The notes below the pieces were generated by a model, which was not told where the DNA came from, did no database searches, and saw nothing but the letters and a program-made list of their open reading frames with translations. From contig NC_079487.1 in assembly GCF_020520425.1 (NCBI RefSeq), positions 133,632,385 through 133,696,384 on the forward strand: DNA of 64,000 nt. The letters run 5' to 3'. A program made the position numbers and the translations under genes. The stretch's first letter is position 1. The number at the start of each line of letters is the position of its first letter. The stretch comes from Spinacia oleracea. Its lineage: Eukaryota; Streptophyta; Magnoliopsida; Caryophyllales; Amaranthaceae. This document shows positions 24,898-36,480 of the stretch, piece after piece.

Positions 24898-25352
24898 CTC
24901 TTTTGGTGTTGGAGAAGGGCAGAGCCCTTAAAAGAAGAAAATTACACTAATCAAACCAAACAGAAAGGGAAGAGACGTAACAAAAAAGAAAAACAGAGCA
25001 AAGAAAATAAAGAAATCTAGCACACTACTACACTACTTGGGATCTTCCTTAGAAAGCTTTCCTACTCAAGCTGCAACAGCTGGAACCTTCCTAAGCAGAG
25101 CCATGCCACCCATGTCCTCCAATAAAATAGCACGAAGACCCACCGGGGCCGCCTCGAGCAAAACCATCTTTGGTGATAAGCCCACACCATAGTTAGCCAA
25201 CCAATCTGCAGCCCGGTTAGCTTCTCTATAACAGTGTTGGATCTTGTTCTATATTTTTTTATGAGATGAAAGTAAGGGGAGGTAGTAGTGACTCTTTCAG
25301 CTAACATTCGAGCCACCACCGCCGAGTGGGGTATTTTTATTTTAAAAATTAA
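24898..25352 (-). pseudogene. LINE (L1-type) RNase H and 3' end fragment
   Basis: On the minus strand, a frame reads HCYREANRAADWLANYG and RAILLEDMGGMALLRKVP to a stop at about 25063, the end of the RNase H domain of plant LINEs. An adjoining frame upstream reads SAVVARMLAERVTTTSPYFHLIKK, so about 15 codons between them are deleted with a frame change. The 3' untranslated part ends CAACACCAAAA near 24900, like the L1 at 33815-34806. Its 5' side is cut by the MITE at 25353. Confidence 0.8.
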
Positions 25353-25694
25353 GGGTGATGATAAAGGTCGCAAGTTGCGACAACATTTAGTTGTCACAAT
25401 CTTACGTGTCGCAGTTTAATTGGTACATATAGCCGCCACGTAGGCTATGTGTCATCAGAATATTTTTACTATCAATTCAATATTTTTACTATGAAAATAT
25501 GTAAATAAGGTAGACGATATAAATAAGGAAACAAATTAGAAAATTAAGATGTTTCTACCTTTTTTTGAAACATGTATAATATATTATATAAGTTAAATAT
25601 TTTAGTTTCCAATTTAAATCATGACACATAAGCATGCCATGTCATCATTGTGACACGGCTTAAAGGTCGCATGTTGCGACCTTTATCATTTTCG
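25353..25694. mobile_element. Mutator-like MITE, copy 1
   Basis: 342 bp, starting GGGTGATGATAAAGGTCGCA and ending TGCGACCTTTATCATTTTCG, flanked by a perfect 9-bp duplication AAAAATTAA (25344-25352 and 25695-25703). A 9-bp duplication is the signature of Mutator-like elements. No open frame. The copy at 61830-62171 has exactly the same length. Confidence 0.85.
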
Positions 25695-26102
25695 AAAAAT
25701 TAATTTAATTTCATTATAAAAGTGTTTATAGATAAATTAAAAGTCAGCAAAATCAATAGACAAGATTAATCTACAGTGAGTGTTGTTTAGTTATGGCTAT
25801 GGTAAAATTGTCTTTAACTAACTGCCTTTGTCACTTTTCAAAATAAAAAAATATTAATCAGGCATATAAAGCGCCTCTTCCAACTGCTTTATAAAGTTTA
25901 TAAAGCGTTGAGCAGGAGGGCGCCTCTGAGACGCTTTATAAAGTCTATTTTAACATCTCTATATTCTCATTTTTGTAGTAGTGACCCAATATGAATATTT
26001 GATCATATAATTATGAGTGAGTGAGTGAAACCAAATACTTTAGTCTACTAAAGAATTGAAGCATCTAAATTCTAGAAGGGTGAGTAATTCAGCTAGATCA
26101 TA
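25695..26102. other. intergenic with a CACTA-like right end
   Basis: 25860-25982 has repeated TTTATAAAG(C/T)G words and ends ATTTTTGTAGTAGTG, resembling a CACTA right end. A left end is not convincing. This lies downstream of the membrane-protein gene that follows. Confidence 0.4.
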
Positions 26103-26843
26103 TTATACTTGTACTTGAAGAATTGCAGCCGCGGAGGGAGGATTGAGACCATCGACATGGTGGTTCTCGTCGTCGTCGTTAGCGGCGGCGATTTGGTTTT
26201 GACGCACTCTTTCGTGCGAACTTGTCAATATCAAGCCATGCATCAAATAAAGGAACATACTTGTAACCATTACAATTACCATATACTTTCCAAATCCGTA
26301 CAAGTTTTGAACCGCACAAAATGCACTTGCAATTATAAACTTGAAATACCCGAAATCTTTCTCAATACCAACATCGATTACTTGAAGAATTTCCAACAAA
26401 TTCATATACTCAGCCAAACAAAAACTCCCAACTAATGATCCTAATACTGCGTAAAACCCTGCTGACGACGATTTATTCGAGATTTGTAATATTTGAAACA
26501 ATGCCAAAAACAATACAATTACCCTACTAAAAGATATAAGAAATTTCACATGAAATTTTAATGAAAAGATCGAGAATGGAATCTTCAAATATTGGTGTAA
26601 ATCTTTTACATTTCCCTCTTTGATCACAAATATTATGAATATAAGTGTAACACACATAATAATTGGTGGCACAAAAGCTAAGCATCCTGCAATAATGTAG
26701 TAGTGTTGATGAACAGTTTCATGATCATCTTCAATGTGCAATATTAAAAAGCTATAGAAGCAAAGAATTGACGACACCACGCTGATAAGCATTACAAGAA
26801 TCAATAATAGGCGATGATGCTTTACATATTCGAGGGGTGTCAT
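26103..26843 (-). CDS. multi-pass membrane protein, unknown family
   Basis: Intronless frame of 246 aa from ATG at 26843; the open frame extends five codons upstream but without ATG. I count about five to six hydrophobic segments (for example LLLILVMLISVVSSILCFYS, YIIAGCLAFVPPIIMCVTLI, VIVLFLALFQIL, GFYAVLGSLVGSFCLAEY, MVIVMVTSMFLYLMHG), with an acidic, His-containing hydrophilic C-terminus. It is a diverged paralogue of the product at 28302-29057: both share SFC(L/M)AEY/T, then (D/E)(F/I)GYFKF(I/V)(I/M)A(S/A), in the same order. I do not recognise a named family. The two genes are divergently arranged, 1.46 kb apart. Confidence 0.75.
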   Translation of the reverse strand: MTPLEYVKHHRLLLILVMLISVVSSILCFYSFLILHIEDDHETVHQHYYIIAGCLAFVPPIIMCVTLIFIIFVIKEGNVKDLHQYLKIPFSIFSLKFHVKFLISFSRVIVLFLALFQILQISNKSSSAGFYAVLGSLVGSFCLAEYMNLLEILQVIDVGIEKDFGYFKFIIASAFCAVQNLYGFGKYMVIVMVTSMFLYLMHGLILTSSHERVRQNQIAAANDDDENHHVDGLNPPSAAAILQVQV

Positions 26844-27148
26844 GTTATGAAAATCCAATTAGTGTATGTTTAATTTTGTAATTGTATAGAAATAAGCAAA
26901 AATTTGTGAGATTTCTTTGATTTTATTTCTTATTATATAAGCTATGAAAAAATCAGTTTGTTGCCTTAATATATATACATGTGATAATCAATTAAGTTTG
27001 TTTCTACTCTAGTCTAATATACTTTTTCCAACAGTCTTGGCTAAAATTTTGCTAATTTAATTAATGTTGAATGCATTCTTGATGTGATTTGGTTACGCAA
27101 CATGTCAATTTTGCATGGTTTGAAAGAAAAGGTCATTGTCCTTTAAGG

Positions 27149-27330
27149 TCTCCTCATATTTAGTTATTGTTATGGGTAATTCGTGTATTGATAATTTTTT
27201 ATTTTTTTATTTTTTTGAAGTTGCATTCAACAATCAAACAACAAAATTTCAGCATAATTTATAGGGAAAAGTATGAAACAAACATAAAGTGACTAGAATG
27301 AGTAAAATTAACAACAAAATTTACGAGTGA
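27149..27330. repeat. 180-bp duplication, copy 1
   Basis: This segment (TCTCCTCATATTTAGTTATTG onwards, through GAAGTTGCATTCAACAATC and GGGAAAAGTATGAAACAAAC) recurs at 27806-28010 with an extra TTATT microsatellite. Both copies lie between two divergent membrane-protein genes. Confidence 0.8.
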
Positions 27331-27339
27331 TCATATAAA

Positions 27340-27425
27340 CCATTAGAGGCTACCAAGACAGAAATCACCATTAAACATGGTGATCATAATTACTGATTAA
27401 CACTACTATATGCATACATGTGATA
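27340..27425 (+). pseudogene. fossil type A small gene with internal deletion
   Basis: CATTAGAGGCTACCAAGA to GGTGATCATAA matches codons about 46-60 of the gene at 19060. It is then joined directly to TTACTGATTAACACTACTATATG, which matches that gene's last codons, stop and 3' UTR. About 100 bp coding for the acidic motif is missing, and CATAA is present at both break points in the intact gene. The N-terminal half is also gone. Confidence 0.8.
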
Positions 27426-27805
27426 AAAATTTGAGGACGCACGCGTAAGTTTTGATGGACCTCAATTTTATAAAAAAATTACATTTTTATCATTGGTTAT
27501 ATTAACAAGATTTGTACAACAATATTTGCGAGAGCCCATATCTCTCACTTATATCTTTGGTAGAACTCTTGTTTCTACCCACTCATACTTTGTGTGGGAG
27601 CTATCTTATTTGGCCCACTTCTCAACTTATGCATACAACATATTTATAGTTCGTATATCCTAGTTTCTAGATTTTTCTACACTTGTCTAATATTACATAA
27701 TTACACATCACATGCATAAGATACTTCTAGATACATTATATATTAGTGTTCTTAAGGTGCATCATGCTCACTGTACACCATTGTCCACCTTCTAAATTGC
27801 GTTGG

Positions 27806-27859
27806 TCTCCCCGTATGTAGTTATTGTTATGGGTAATTCGTGTATTGATATTATTATTT

Positions 27860-27892
<33 letters not shown>

Positions 27893-28010
27893 TTATTATT
27901 ATTTTTTTGAAGTTGCATTCAACAATCAAACAACAAAATTTCAGCATAATTTATAGGGAAAAGTATGAAACAAACATAAGGAGACTAGAATGAGTAAAAG
28001 TAGTAACAAC
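27806..28010. repeat. 180-bp duplication, copy 2
   Basis: Second copy of 27149-27330, expanded by a TTA microsatellite (27850-27903). It is followed by two more partial repeats of its last 60 bp (GCGAAAAATAAGAAACAAAC near 28021, GCGAAAAATATGAAACAAAC near 28083), so the 3' part is tandemly repeated up to the next promoter. Confidence 0.8.
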
Positions 28011-28301
28011 AAAATTTATAGCGAAAAATAAGAAACAAACATCTAGACTAGAAAGAGTAAAATTAATAACAAATTAATTCATAGCGAAAAATATGAAACA
28101 AACATACATAGACTAGAATGAGTAAAATTAACGATATTACCGCACAAACCAAACAACAAATTTGTGTTTAAAATCAAAGAAAAGTATTCATAAGTATTGA
28201 TTCCCTTGAAAAAATAAAAATAAAAATAAAAATACCACATCCGTTTAATACATTTATTTTCACGCACTTGTTTGGAAATTAGTATCTCCACCAATACCAT
28301 T

Positions 28302-29057
28302 ATGAATGTAGAGGATATTGAAGAAGAATACAAGTATGATGTGAGTAAGTGGCATACTTGGTCAGTATCTGTGAAAGTGACAATCCTTCATAGCCTATTC
28401 GTTGTATCTTTACTATCTGGTCTTCTGTGGTCGAGCTACACCTATGTAGCTAGAATTGCCGATAATTTAAAGACTGAATCACACAAGTTTAACATGGGGG
28501 ACTTGATTATTGTGTTGAGTTTTACGGTACAACATTTGTCCCTTGCAACAATTTTTTACCCTACACATTCGATTTTCAAAAGTGTGAGAATTTTTAGATT
28601 TATTTGTTTGTTTAATTTTTGGTTTCGGTTCATCAGCTTCTATATTATTATGCATCCCGATAAGTATTTTACTCTTATAGGGATTTTAGGTTTTTCAATT
28701 CAGAGTTTTTGTATGGCTGAAACATATCGAATTCGTGGTTTGTATAATGATACGTTGGTACCCGAAATTGGATATTTCAAGTTTGTTATGGCAGCTTCAC
28801 TTTCCACTGCCTACTACTTATTAGGGTTTCAATCCATTCATTTTTGGATCGTGTTTTTTACTTGTGTTTGCCTCAATTTTATCTACGGTAATTATTTCAA
28901 CCCTAGCGACGCCAACCGTACTACTACTTTTCAAGATCAAACAACACAAGTTACAGAACAACCTTCTTCAACTCTATGTCCCTTCTCCGAATTCATACTC
29001 TCTGTCTTTGTTTATTGTAGTCTGCAGGACGATGATCTTCTATCATGTTGTCATTAG
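28302..29057 (+). CDS. multi-pass membrane protein, paralogue of the 26103 gene
   Basis: Intronless 251-aa frame from the ATG at 28302 (the frame is open a further 30 bp upstream without ATG). After an acidic, Tyr-rich N-terminus (MNVEDIEEEYKYDVSKW) come about five to six hydrophobic segments (VTILHSLFVVSLLSGLLWSS, LIIVLSFTVQHLSLATIFY, FICLFNFWFRFISFYIIM, FTLIGILGFSIQSFCMAE, and one ending WIVFFTCVCLNFIYGN) and a Thr/Gln-rich hydrophilic tail. I do not recognise the family. A truncated near-identical copy is at 24440-24796. The order and spacing of segments match the divergent neighbour at 26103-26843, so the pair arose by duplication. Function unknown. Confidence 0.75.
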   Translation: MNVEDIEEEYKYDVSKWHTWSVSVKVTILHSLFVVSLLSGLLWSSYTYVARIADNLKTESHKFNMGDLIIVLSFTVQHLSLATIFYPTHSIFKSVRIFRFICLFNFWFRFISFYIIMHPDKYFTLIGILGFSIQSFCMAETYRIRGLYNDTLVPEIGYFKFVMAASLSTAYYLLGFQSIHFWIVFFTCVCLNFIYGNYFNPSDANRTTTFQDQTTQVTEQPSSTLCPFSEFILSVFVYCSLQDDDLLSCCH

Positions 29058-29589
29058 AAGAATTCAACCCAATATGGTTGGACCAAACGGGCTGATTATT
29101 TTTTATGTCTGATTGTTTTTGTTTTAACTAGCTTATATCAAATAATTATTTTTTTGTACAAGTGTACAACCAACACTATTTTTATTTGCTCATTAATTTG
29201 ATACAGATTTTTTCCTTCTTCCACTAACGAAAATGGTCAATCTCGTTACAGTGTCGGTCCTGATGTTTAATGGGCCCTATGCAGAAAAAGAAATATGGGG
29301 CCTCAACTCATATATAAATAAGGACTTTACATTTTACTCTATTGAAGAAATCGGAATTAATTGATGCCTATAAAACATGCGTCGAATATTATTATTATAC
29401 ACGTTCTCCAAACGTAGCAAAATATATATTTCATTTGCTGTCCAAAAAGCTCCTCTTACTGCATCTACATTTTGCCTGACTTCGGCCTCATTCAATCGTC
29501 TCAATTCAAAACCCGCCAAACGTCTAAGATTTTGATCCGTAAAACGGAGGTGGACTTGATCTTTTAGAGGGTTATAAGTGATTTTAGAA
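29058..29589. other. intergenic; open frame of unknown origin
   Basis: Contains a minus-strand open frame (29334-29603) rich in Arg and Asn with no recognised domain, and CCTGATGTTTAATGGGCCC words common in transposon-derived sequence. I do not call a gene. Confidence 0.35.
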
Positions 29590-30269
29590 AAGTAGTAAAA
29601 CAAAACTACAATTAAAAAAAATCATCCAAAAGCCATGAAATCTTTCCAACTTTGTGGCGCACATTGAAGTACAAGCGAAAAGACCAAAATCAGATTTAGT
29701 TTGCAAAAACATTTGGAGTCCAAAAGCCCAAAACACAACACATATGCCAACAACATAACTTTCGTATTCATGATTTTTAAAAGCACTCGGGATAATTGAA
29801 AGAATTAATGGTTGTCAAAGCAAATACTAGAGTTAAAACCGAGGGACGGAGGGGTTTGTTGACAAAGTTACTAATAAAAACATCTCCACGTCTCCAAAAC
29901 ATATAAAAATGTAAACCTAAGAGAGGAACACCAACACTAACAGCCGCAAATACAAACACATCCAAATTGACACTACCATTTACTAGTGTATCAACATTGT
30001 TTTTTTCTTTTCGAAAACCAATTCCAAAAAATACAAACCTCAATAACATTAGGCTTTTTGGATCTGTCGAATATGATAGCCAAACACCAAACATAAGCCA
30101 CAGCTCCTGTTATACTACTAAAACAAAGAAAATACATTCTTCTCCTCCAACTGTTACTGAACAGAAATGAAACCAACTTCCTCCAAAAAATTAAAAGAAA
30201 TGAAACCAACTTATTCAGAAGTGAAACCATGATTTTCCTTTTTAGAAAACAAGTAAAACTTTGAAACAA
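29590..30269 (-). pseudogene. decayed multi-pass membrane-protein gene
   Basis: Three minus-strand frames in succession each read hydrophobic, protein-like sequence. Frame 1 (30269-29991) has SSITGAVAYVWCLAIIFDRS. Frame 2 (30094-29777) has NLDVFVFAAVSVGVPLLGLHF and RPSVLTLVFALTTINSFNYP. Frame 3 (about 29775-29590) has SYVVGICVVFWAFGLQMFLQ and ends in a stop. Two frameshifts (near 30050 and 29777) join them. The hydrophobic pattern resembles the neighbouring membrane proteins but I see no direct motif match, so the parent family is uncertain. Confidence 0.6.
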
Positions 30270-30952
30270 ATCAGAAATTTAGTTTGAAATACTTTCTAGT
30301 GCTTAGTGTGTGTCTTTACATTTCGTTTATATATATATAGGAAGTAAGTTTGCACATTATATTACAATCCTATTCATTTATTTTTATTTATTTCTGTCTT
30401 TCTTCCCCTAGCTTGTTCATCTTCAATGTATTCTGATTATAGCTCCTGCAAATAATCAGGATTAAATAAAGGGTGTATCTTATTATGTGATTTTATCGAA
30501 CTGCGCAATTCGGAAAGCAAAGGGGAGGTTTATTCAAAAACGATAATTACAGAGGTGAATTAAGTTTATACATGAATTTAGTTTGTTACTTTTTCCAGAA
30601 AAAATAGATTCATATTCAAACTTGAGCTTCTTTGATCAATGTTTATCTCCAAATTCAATCCTACTCCATAATAAGGTGCACATTGTTAATCAACCTAATA
30701 AAATATTTTCTATCAAAAGTTGTGTGAATTTGGGGTCTTAGGGTTGTACTTCAAATATGTTTGCGAAAGTGACAAAGGTGTGAAAGGTTGTAACTTGTGA
30801 GAGTTACGAGTTACGATCTTTAAAATGTGTCGTAAGTGCGGCGTGTTGTATTTTTGAATTGAAAAGTAAATTTTTAATATGTACTTCTAAAACATACTCT
30901 TAGAATCCTAATTTACAAATTGAATAATGTAATTTTTTATTTCTGAAAAATC

Positions 30953-32156
<1,204 letters not shown>

Positions 32157-32485
32157 GTATAACAAATGAGCACCCCAGAGCAAAGGTAGCGGGACTTTGG
32201 ACACCTTCCCAGTTTTTGTCTTTGTTGTAATACAACTGTCGAGTAGCCTGGTTGTGAAGAAGAAGGATTGTGCTAAAATTTAGCAAGGAAATGGAGTAAC
32301 ATTGTTTTTTTTAATGATTTTGTTGAGATCACCTAAATAACTAACTTGAGTTTTACCATGATAGAACTAACTACTTCATAACTAGATAAATATTTTAAAT
32401 ATTAAGTACATATTTATACTCCAACTTGAAACGCCTATTTCTATACGATGATATAATAAGACAAAAATGTACGAAAATTTACAAA

Positions 32486-32514
32486 CCCGTGCATCGCACG
32501 GGCTTCAATACTAG
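32486..32514 (+). mobile_element. Helitron 3' end
   Basis: CCCGTGCATCGCACGGGC forms a 7-bp hairpin and is followed after a short spacer by CTAG and then T, the same layout as the 3' end of the Helitron at 2991-3464. I cannot place the matching 5' end. Confidence 0.6.
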
Positions 32515-33798
32515 TATTCATAATTTATAAGAATTCATTCACCAAATTTATTCTAATTTACAATATTATAGATTATGTAATCGTTGATTTTTTTTTTAAC
32601 AAAGGATAAAATTACTCATACGAAACAATTTCGTATTAAATGAACATGCATACTTGCATAGACTATGAATCATATCCAACTTTTAATGCAAATATATTAA
32701 AAAAAAAATAAATACAAATATATCAAATACATAACATATACGGAGTATTGTACCTAGAATATACGGAGTGTGAAGTATAGTATACATGGTGGGTATAGTT
32801 TTGTTTTTTTTGACAACATACAATATCTAGTAGGCATATGGAGTAGCCTTAAATGAACACACATAAACTAATTGCTTGTTTTAAGCCGATGGGACGTAAA
32901 CACTTATGCTCAAAGATATTTTGTTAAATTAACAAATAAGTACGTAGTAATAATATAAATCATGGGGTAATATTTTTAATTAAGAAAAAGATATCATTAG
33001 ATTATAATTTCTATTTTTCAACTATAATCTACTCCATACAAGATAAAAGGAAACATATATTTATTATAAGGCTCTGTTTGACATGTCATTTCAGACGTCT
33101 TAATTGATAAGGTACGTACGTGCTGAAATTTTAAGTCTCTTAAATGATTAGAGCGGTTTGTCAAGCACTTTAAATAGAATATAAGGTCTTGAAATTGACT
33201 TAAATTGAAACTTTACTCAAAAGTAGCATTTCAATTTAAGGCCTTAATTTTTCATGTATTTTACCTTTAATATTTTATTTAATACAATTATTTTATAAAT
33301 TTCAGCTCCTTAAACCATTGATTCTACCAAACAACTCATCTAATCAGGTACTCCCTCCGTCTCTTTTTGTTTTTTACGTTTTCCTTTTTTGGTATTTCAA
33401 AATGTTCTTTACATTTCCTTTTATATTATCACATAAATGACTTAGTATTCTATCAAATTTTTTGTCAAATTATTATTTTAACCAATTAAATTCATTGCGT
33501 CATTTAATATCTCATACTTTTCCATTTTTTTGGACCCTCTAGAGTTCTAAAATAACAGTATAGGGTAGAGTTTGAACAATATCGACCATTGAATAATAAA
33601 TCAATGATTCGTCTATTATCTTTCCAAAATCTCCCCTATTTTTTCTCATCAACATATCCACTCCATGATTTTCCCTTCCCACTAATATGAGCCATTGATT
33701 TTAAATTGTATGGTTTAAATACAACGCTACCTTGTAGAGTTTTATTAAAACCCTAGAGGATCAGGACTCATCTGAAATACCTCAAGTCTTATAGAGTT
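32515..33798. other. intergenic with one-sided MITE ends
   Basis: GGCTCTGTTTGACATG at 33070 and TACTCCCTCCGTCTC at 33350 are left ends typical of small hAT-like and Stowaway-like elements, but matching right ends are not visible. No gene recognised. Confidence 0.45.
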
Positions 33799-33814
33799 AT
33801 AGTGACCAGCCACA

Positions 33815-34806
33815 AACTGGATTTTAGCTAATATGGACAGCTACAATTTCACAAACTGGATTTTAGCTAATGTGGACAGCTGCAACATTGCGCGTGGGGA
33901 GGACTGGGCAATGATGTTTGCAGTGACTTGTTGGTGGTTGTGGCGGTGGAGAAATGAAAGGTGTTTCAACAGGGAGGCATCGGTTCCAGTGGATCAAGTG
34001 GCTTTCTTGTTCACAAGAATGGGTGAGATTGCTAGAGCTCTAAAGAAAGATAGTATAATGGGTATGGCAGGCAAGAGAAAAAAGAGAAGAAAGGTTCATA
34101 AGGTGGGATTATCCAAGGGAGGGATGGGTACGTTTGAATACAGATGGAGCCTCGAAGGGGAACCCAGGAAGGGCGGGGGCAGGAGGTGTCATAAGAGGGT
34201 ATGGAGGAGAGCTCCATGAAGTGTTTGCGGTGAACTGTGGGACGAGTTCGTGCACTAAAGCAGAGCTGCTAGGGGTTCTTCGAGGATTGGCCATAGCATG
34301 GAATGGAGGTCATCGAAAAATCCAGTTGACAGTGGATTCGGAGGTGGTGGTTCGGATGATGTTGGAGGATGCCCCAATGCACTCCCCCTACATACACATC
34401 ATTCGAAAATGTAAGGCCTTAATCCAGAGAAAGGAGTGGAAAGTTACGGTTACACATTGTTATAGAGAAGCTAACCGGGCGGCGAATTGGTTAGCCAACT
34501 TCGGGGTTACCTCGGAGGAAAAATTGAAGCTGTTTGAGGCGGTCCCGGTGGACCTTCGAACCATTTTATTGGAGGACTTGGGTGGTTTAACCCATTCTTG
34601 GTTGGTGCCAAGTTAAGGTGTAAAAGACAGGAATGCAGGAAGGCTGATGCTGCAGTTTGCTTCGGCGCGAATTGTTCTCTGTGCTTCCTTCTTTGCTGTA
34701 GTTTAACTCCTTAATTAGGCCTCCCCTTTTTGTTTTACTTCTGTTTTCTTTGAGTTTTCTTTTTGTTAGGGGTGTTTTGTACCCCTCTCTTACACCAAAA
34801 AAAAAA
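33815..34806 (+). mobile_element. 5'-truncated L1 LINE insertion
   Basis: A 16-bp duplication ATAGTGACCAGCCACA (33799-33814 and 34807-34822) flanks a 992-bp insert that ends in an A tract, the signature of target-primed reverse transcription. It encodes only the end of ORF2. First comes a Trp-rich segment (WAMMFAVTCWWLWRWRNERCFN). After a frameshift near 34090 comes an RNase H domain reading RWDYPREGWVRLNTDGASKGNPG, KAELLG and TVDSEVVVRM, then HCYREANRAANWLANFG. In the last block Asn replaces the Asp seen in the copy at 24898-25352. A 31-bp tandem duplication lies at its 5' start (33812-33882). Confidence 0.92.
34134..34616 (+). pseudogene. LINE ORF2 RNase H domain
   Basis: A 160-aa frame within the L1 insertion, covering a whole RNase H fold with the DGASKGNPG start, ELLG helix and DSE strand. 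Without the reverse transcriptase and endonuclease parts it cannot be active. The true frame extends about 40 bp further upstream to the frameshift. Confidence 0.85.
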
Positions 34807-34809
34807 ATA

Positions 34810-35614
34810 GTGACCAGCCACACCATCAACTTGATGGTGTGACATGTTCACACTTATAAATAAGCCCAACGTGTTTAAAGCCCAGAAAATAAAGTAACAT
34901 CATCAAGGATATAAAGTAACATTAGCATAGAAAATAAAGTAACATCAGTATATATATACAAAGAACCTCTAACATAAAATTGAAGAAAATGGAATTAAAA
35001 AAGAAAAGTAACAGCGAAAACAATATATAAGTAACACTAGCCTAGGAAGTCAAGTAACATCAGTTATATAATAAACCTCTAACTTGAAATTTAATAAACT
35101 GCAATAACTAAAAGGTAACACCAACATAAAAAGTCAAGTAACACCAGTCTATCTAAGGAACCTCGAACATGAAATTCAAGAAATTGTAGTAAAACAAGAA
35201 AATAACAACGAATACAACATATAAGTAACATTATCATAGAAAGTCAAGTAACACCGGTCTATATACAAGGAACATCTAACATGAAACTGCAATAAAACAA
35301 GAAAAGTAACAACGAATAACACCAGCATAAAAACTCAAGTAATACCAGTATATACAAGAAACATCTAACATGAAACTGCAATAAAACAAGAAAAGTAACA
35401 ACGAATAACACCAGCATAAAAACTCAAGTAATACCAGTCTATACAAGAAACATCTAACATGAAATTCAAGAAACTGCAAAAAAAATATAAAAAATTAACC
35501 GCGAATTTAATGTATAAGTAACACCATCATAGAAAGTCAAGTAACACCCGTCAATAACTTTCTCCATATTAGCTACGCGCGTCACACCATCAAGTTGATG
35601 GTGTGGCTGGTCAC
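34810..35614. mobile_element. 805-bp element with hairpin terminal repeats
   Basis: A perfect 34-bp inverted repeat is at 34810-34843 and 35581-35614 (outer bases GTGACCAGCCACACC). The inner part of each end is itself a palindrome (ACACCATCAA-C-TTGATGGTGT), so each end can fold alone. The interior is a minisatellite. The L1 above inserted into the left terminal repeat, whose original start is now at 33802. No transposase and no clear target duplication; superfamily unknown. Confidence 0.75.
34885..35552. repeat. AAGTAACACCAG minisatellite
   Basis: About six tandem units of 85-115 bp, each with CAAGTAACACCAGTCTATA, AAC(A/C)TCTAACATGAAA and CTGCAATAAAACAAGAAAA. Units vary by internal deletion. 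It fills the interior of the surrounding element. Confidence 0.85.
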
Positions 35615-36480
35615 ACATGAGACGCGCTGTCTGAAATATAATAGAGAGGCTAAAAAACGGGTTTATGTTTTATTTGTAACATGTGTATTCATCTGAATGG
35701 CATTCATAATTGTTTCAAAAAGCAAATTTGTCAAAAACTACCTAATACGATCTTGATTTTGTGAAAAATTACCTTATAAAAAAACTTGTTAACGAATGAT
35801 ACTAGTTAATAGGGTGTTTTTTTATAAGGTAATTTTTCATTGTAAGATACTAGTTATGACGTCGAATTAAAGACAATGATGTAGTAGCAAATCATCCAAG
35901 AGTTTTAGCAAGTACTTGAATTTTTAGTCTGTCTCTAAAAGATTTTTTAATTACCATAAAAGTTAATAGGGCCACAGCTTTACACTCATATAAAATACAT
36001 TTGACCCATCATTTTTGTCTCTATTTAATTCCACACAACATATGTTAAATAAAGTACTTTTAAAGCATTAAGCAAACAACTAGGGACGAAGGGAATAACA
36101 ACATGCATTGGATATCCTCTAGTAGGCTCATAACATGAGAACATTCAAACAAGGAACTGAGTAAAGCTTAACCTACAAAAAATGTATTATTCCTTCTCCT
36201 TTAAAAGATTCATTCAACTATATATAGCTAACTTAACTTGAAAAATTCAACGCAATCATATTTTTCAATAATCACTTCCTTTTTAATTGGCGTGAAGTAT
36301 TTTTCAATCGATCCCCACGTAAATTAAAGCAATAGAGCATCCAATTCCCTCCTATCACTTCGAAATAACCACAAACAACACGAAATCTAGGATCACCTAC
36401 TTACTATAAATACATGGCTTCATCCTAGACTTAATCGAAAACTCGAGTCAATTCATAAGAAAAAACAAGTTAATTATCGA
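35615..36480. other. intergenic and promoter of small gene A2
   Basis: No gene. Near its end are a type A upstream word (36337-36352) and ACTATAAATACATGG, a TATA candidate at about 36402-36416. Confidence 0.5.
36337..36352 (+). promoter_or_regulatory. type A upstream word, gene A2
   Basis: GCATCCAATTCCCTCC lies about 130-144 bp before the start codon. It is the most divergent match to the GCATTAGATTCC word (GCAT, ATTCC and CCTCC kept). Confidence 0.4.

Noticed and set aside
29334-29603. 89-aa Arg/Asn-rich frame as a gene
   Set aside because: No start context, no domain, and next to transposon-like words.
34885-35552. CRISPR-like array
   Set aside because: Units are contiguous, variable minisatellite repeats in a plant transposon, without spacers.
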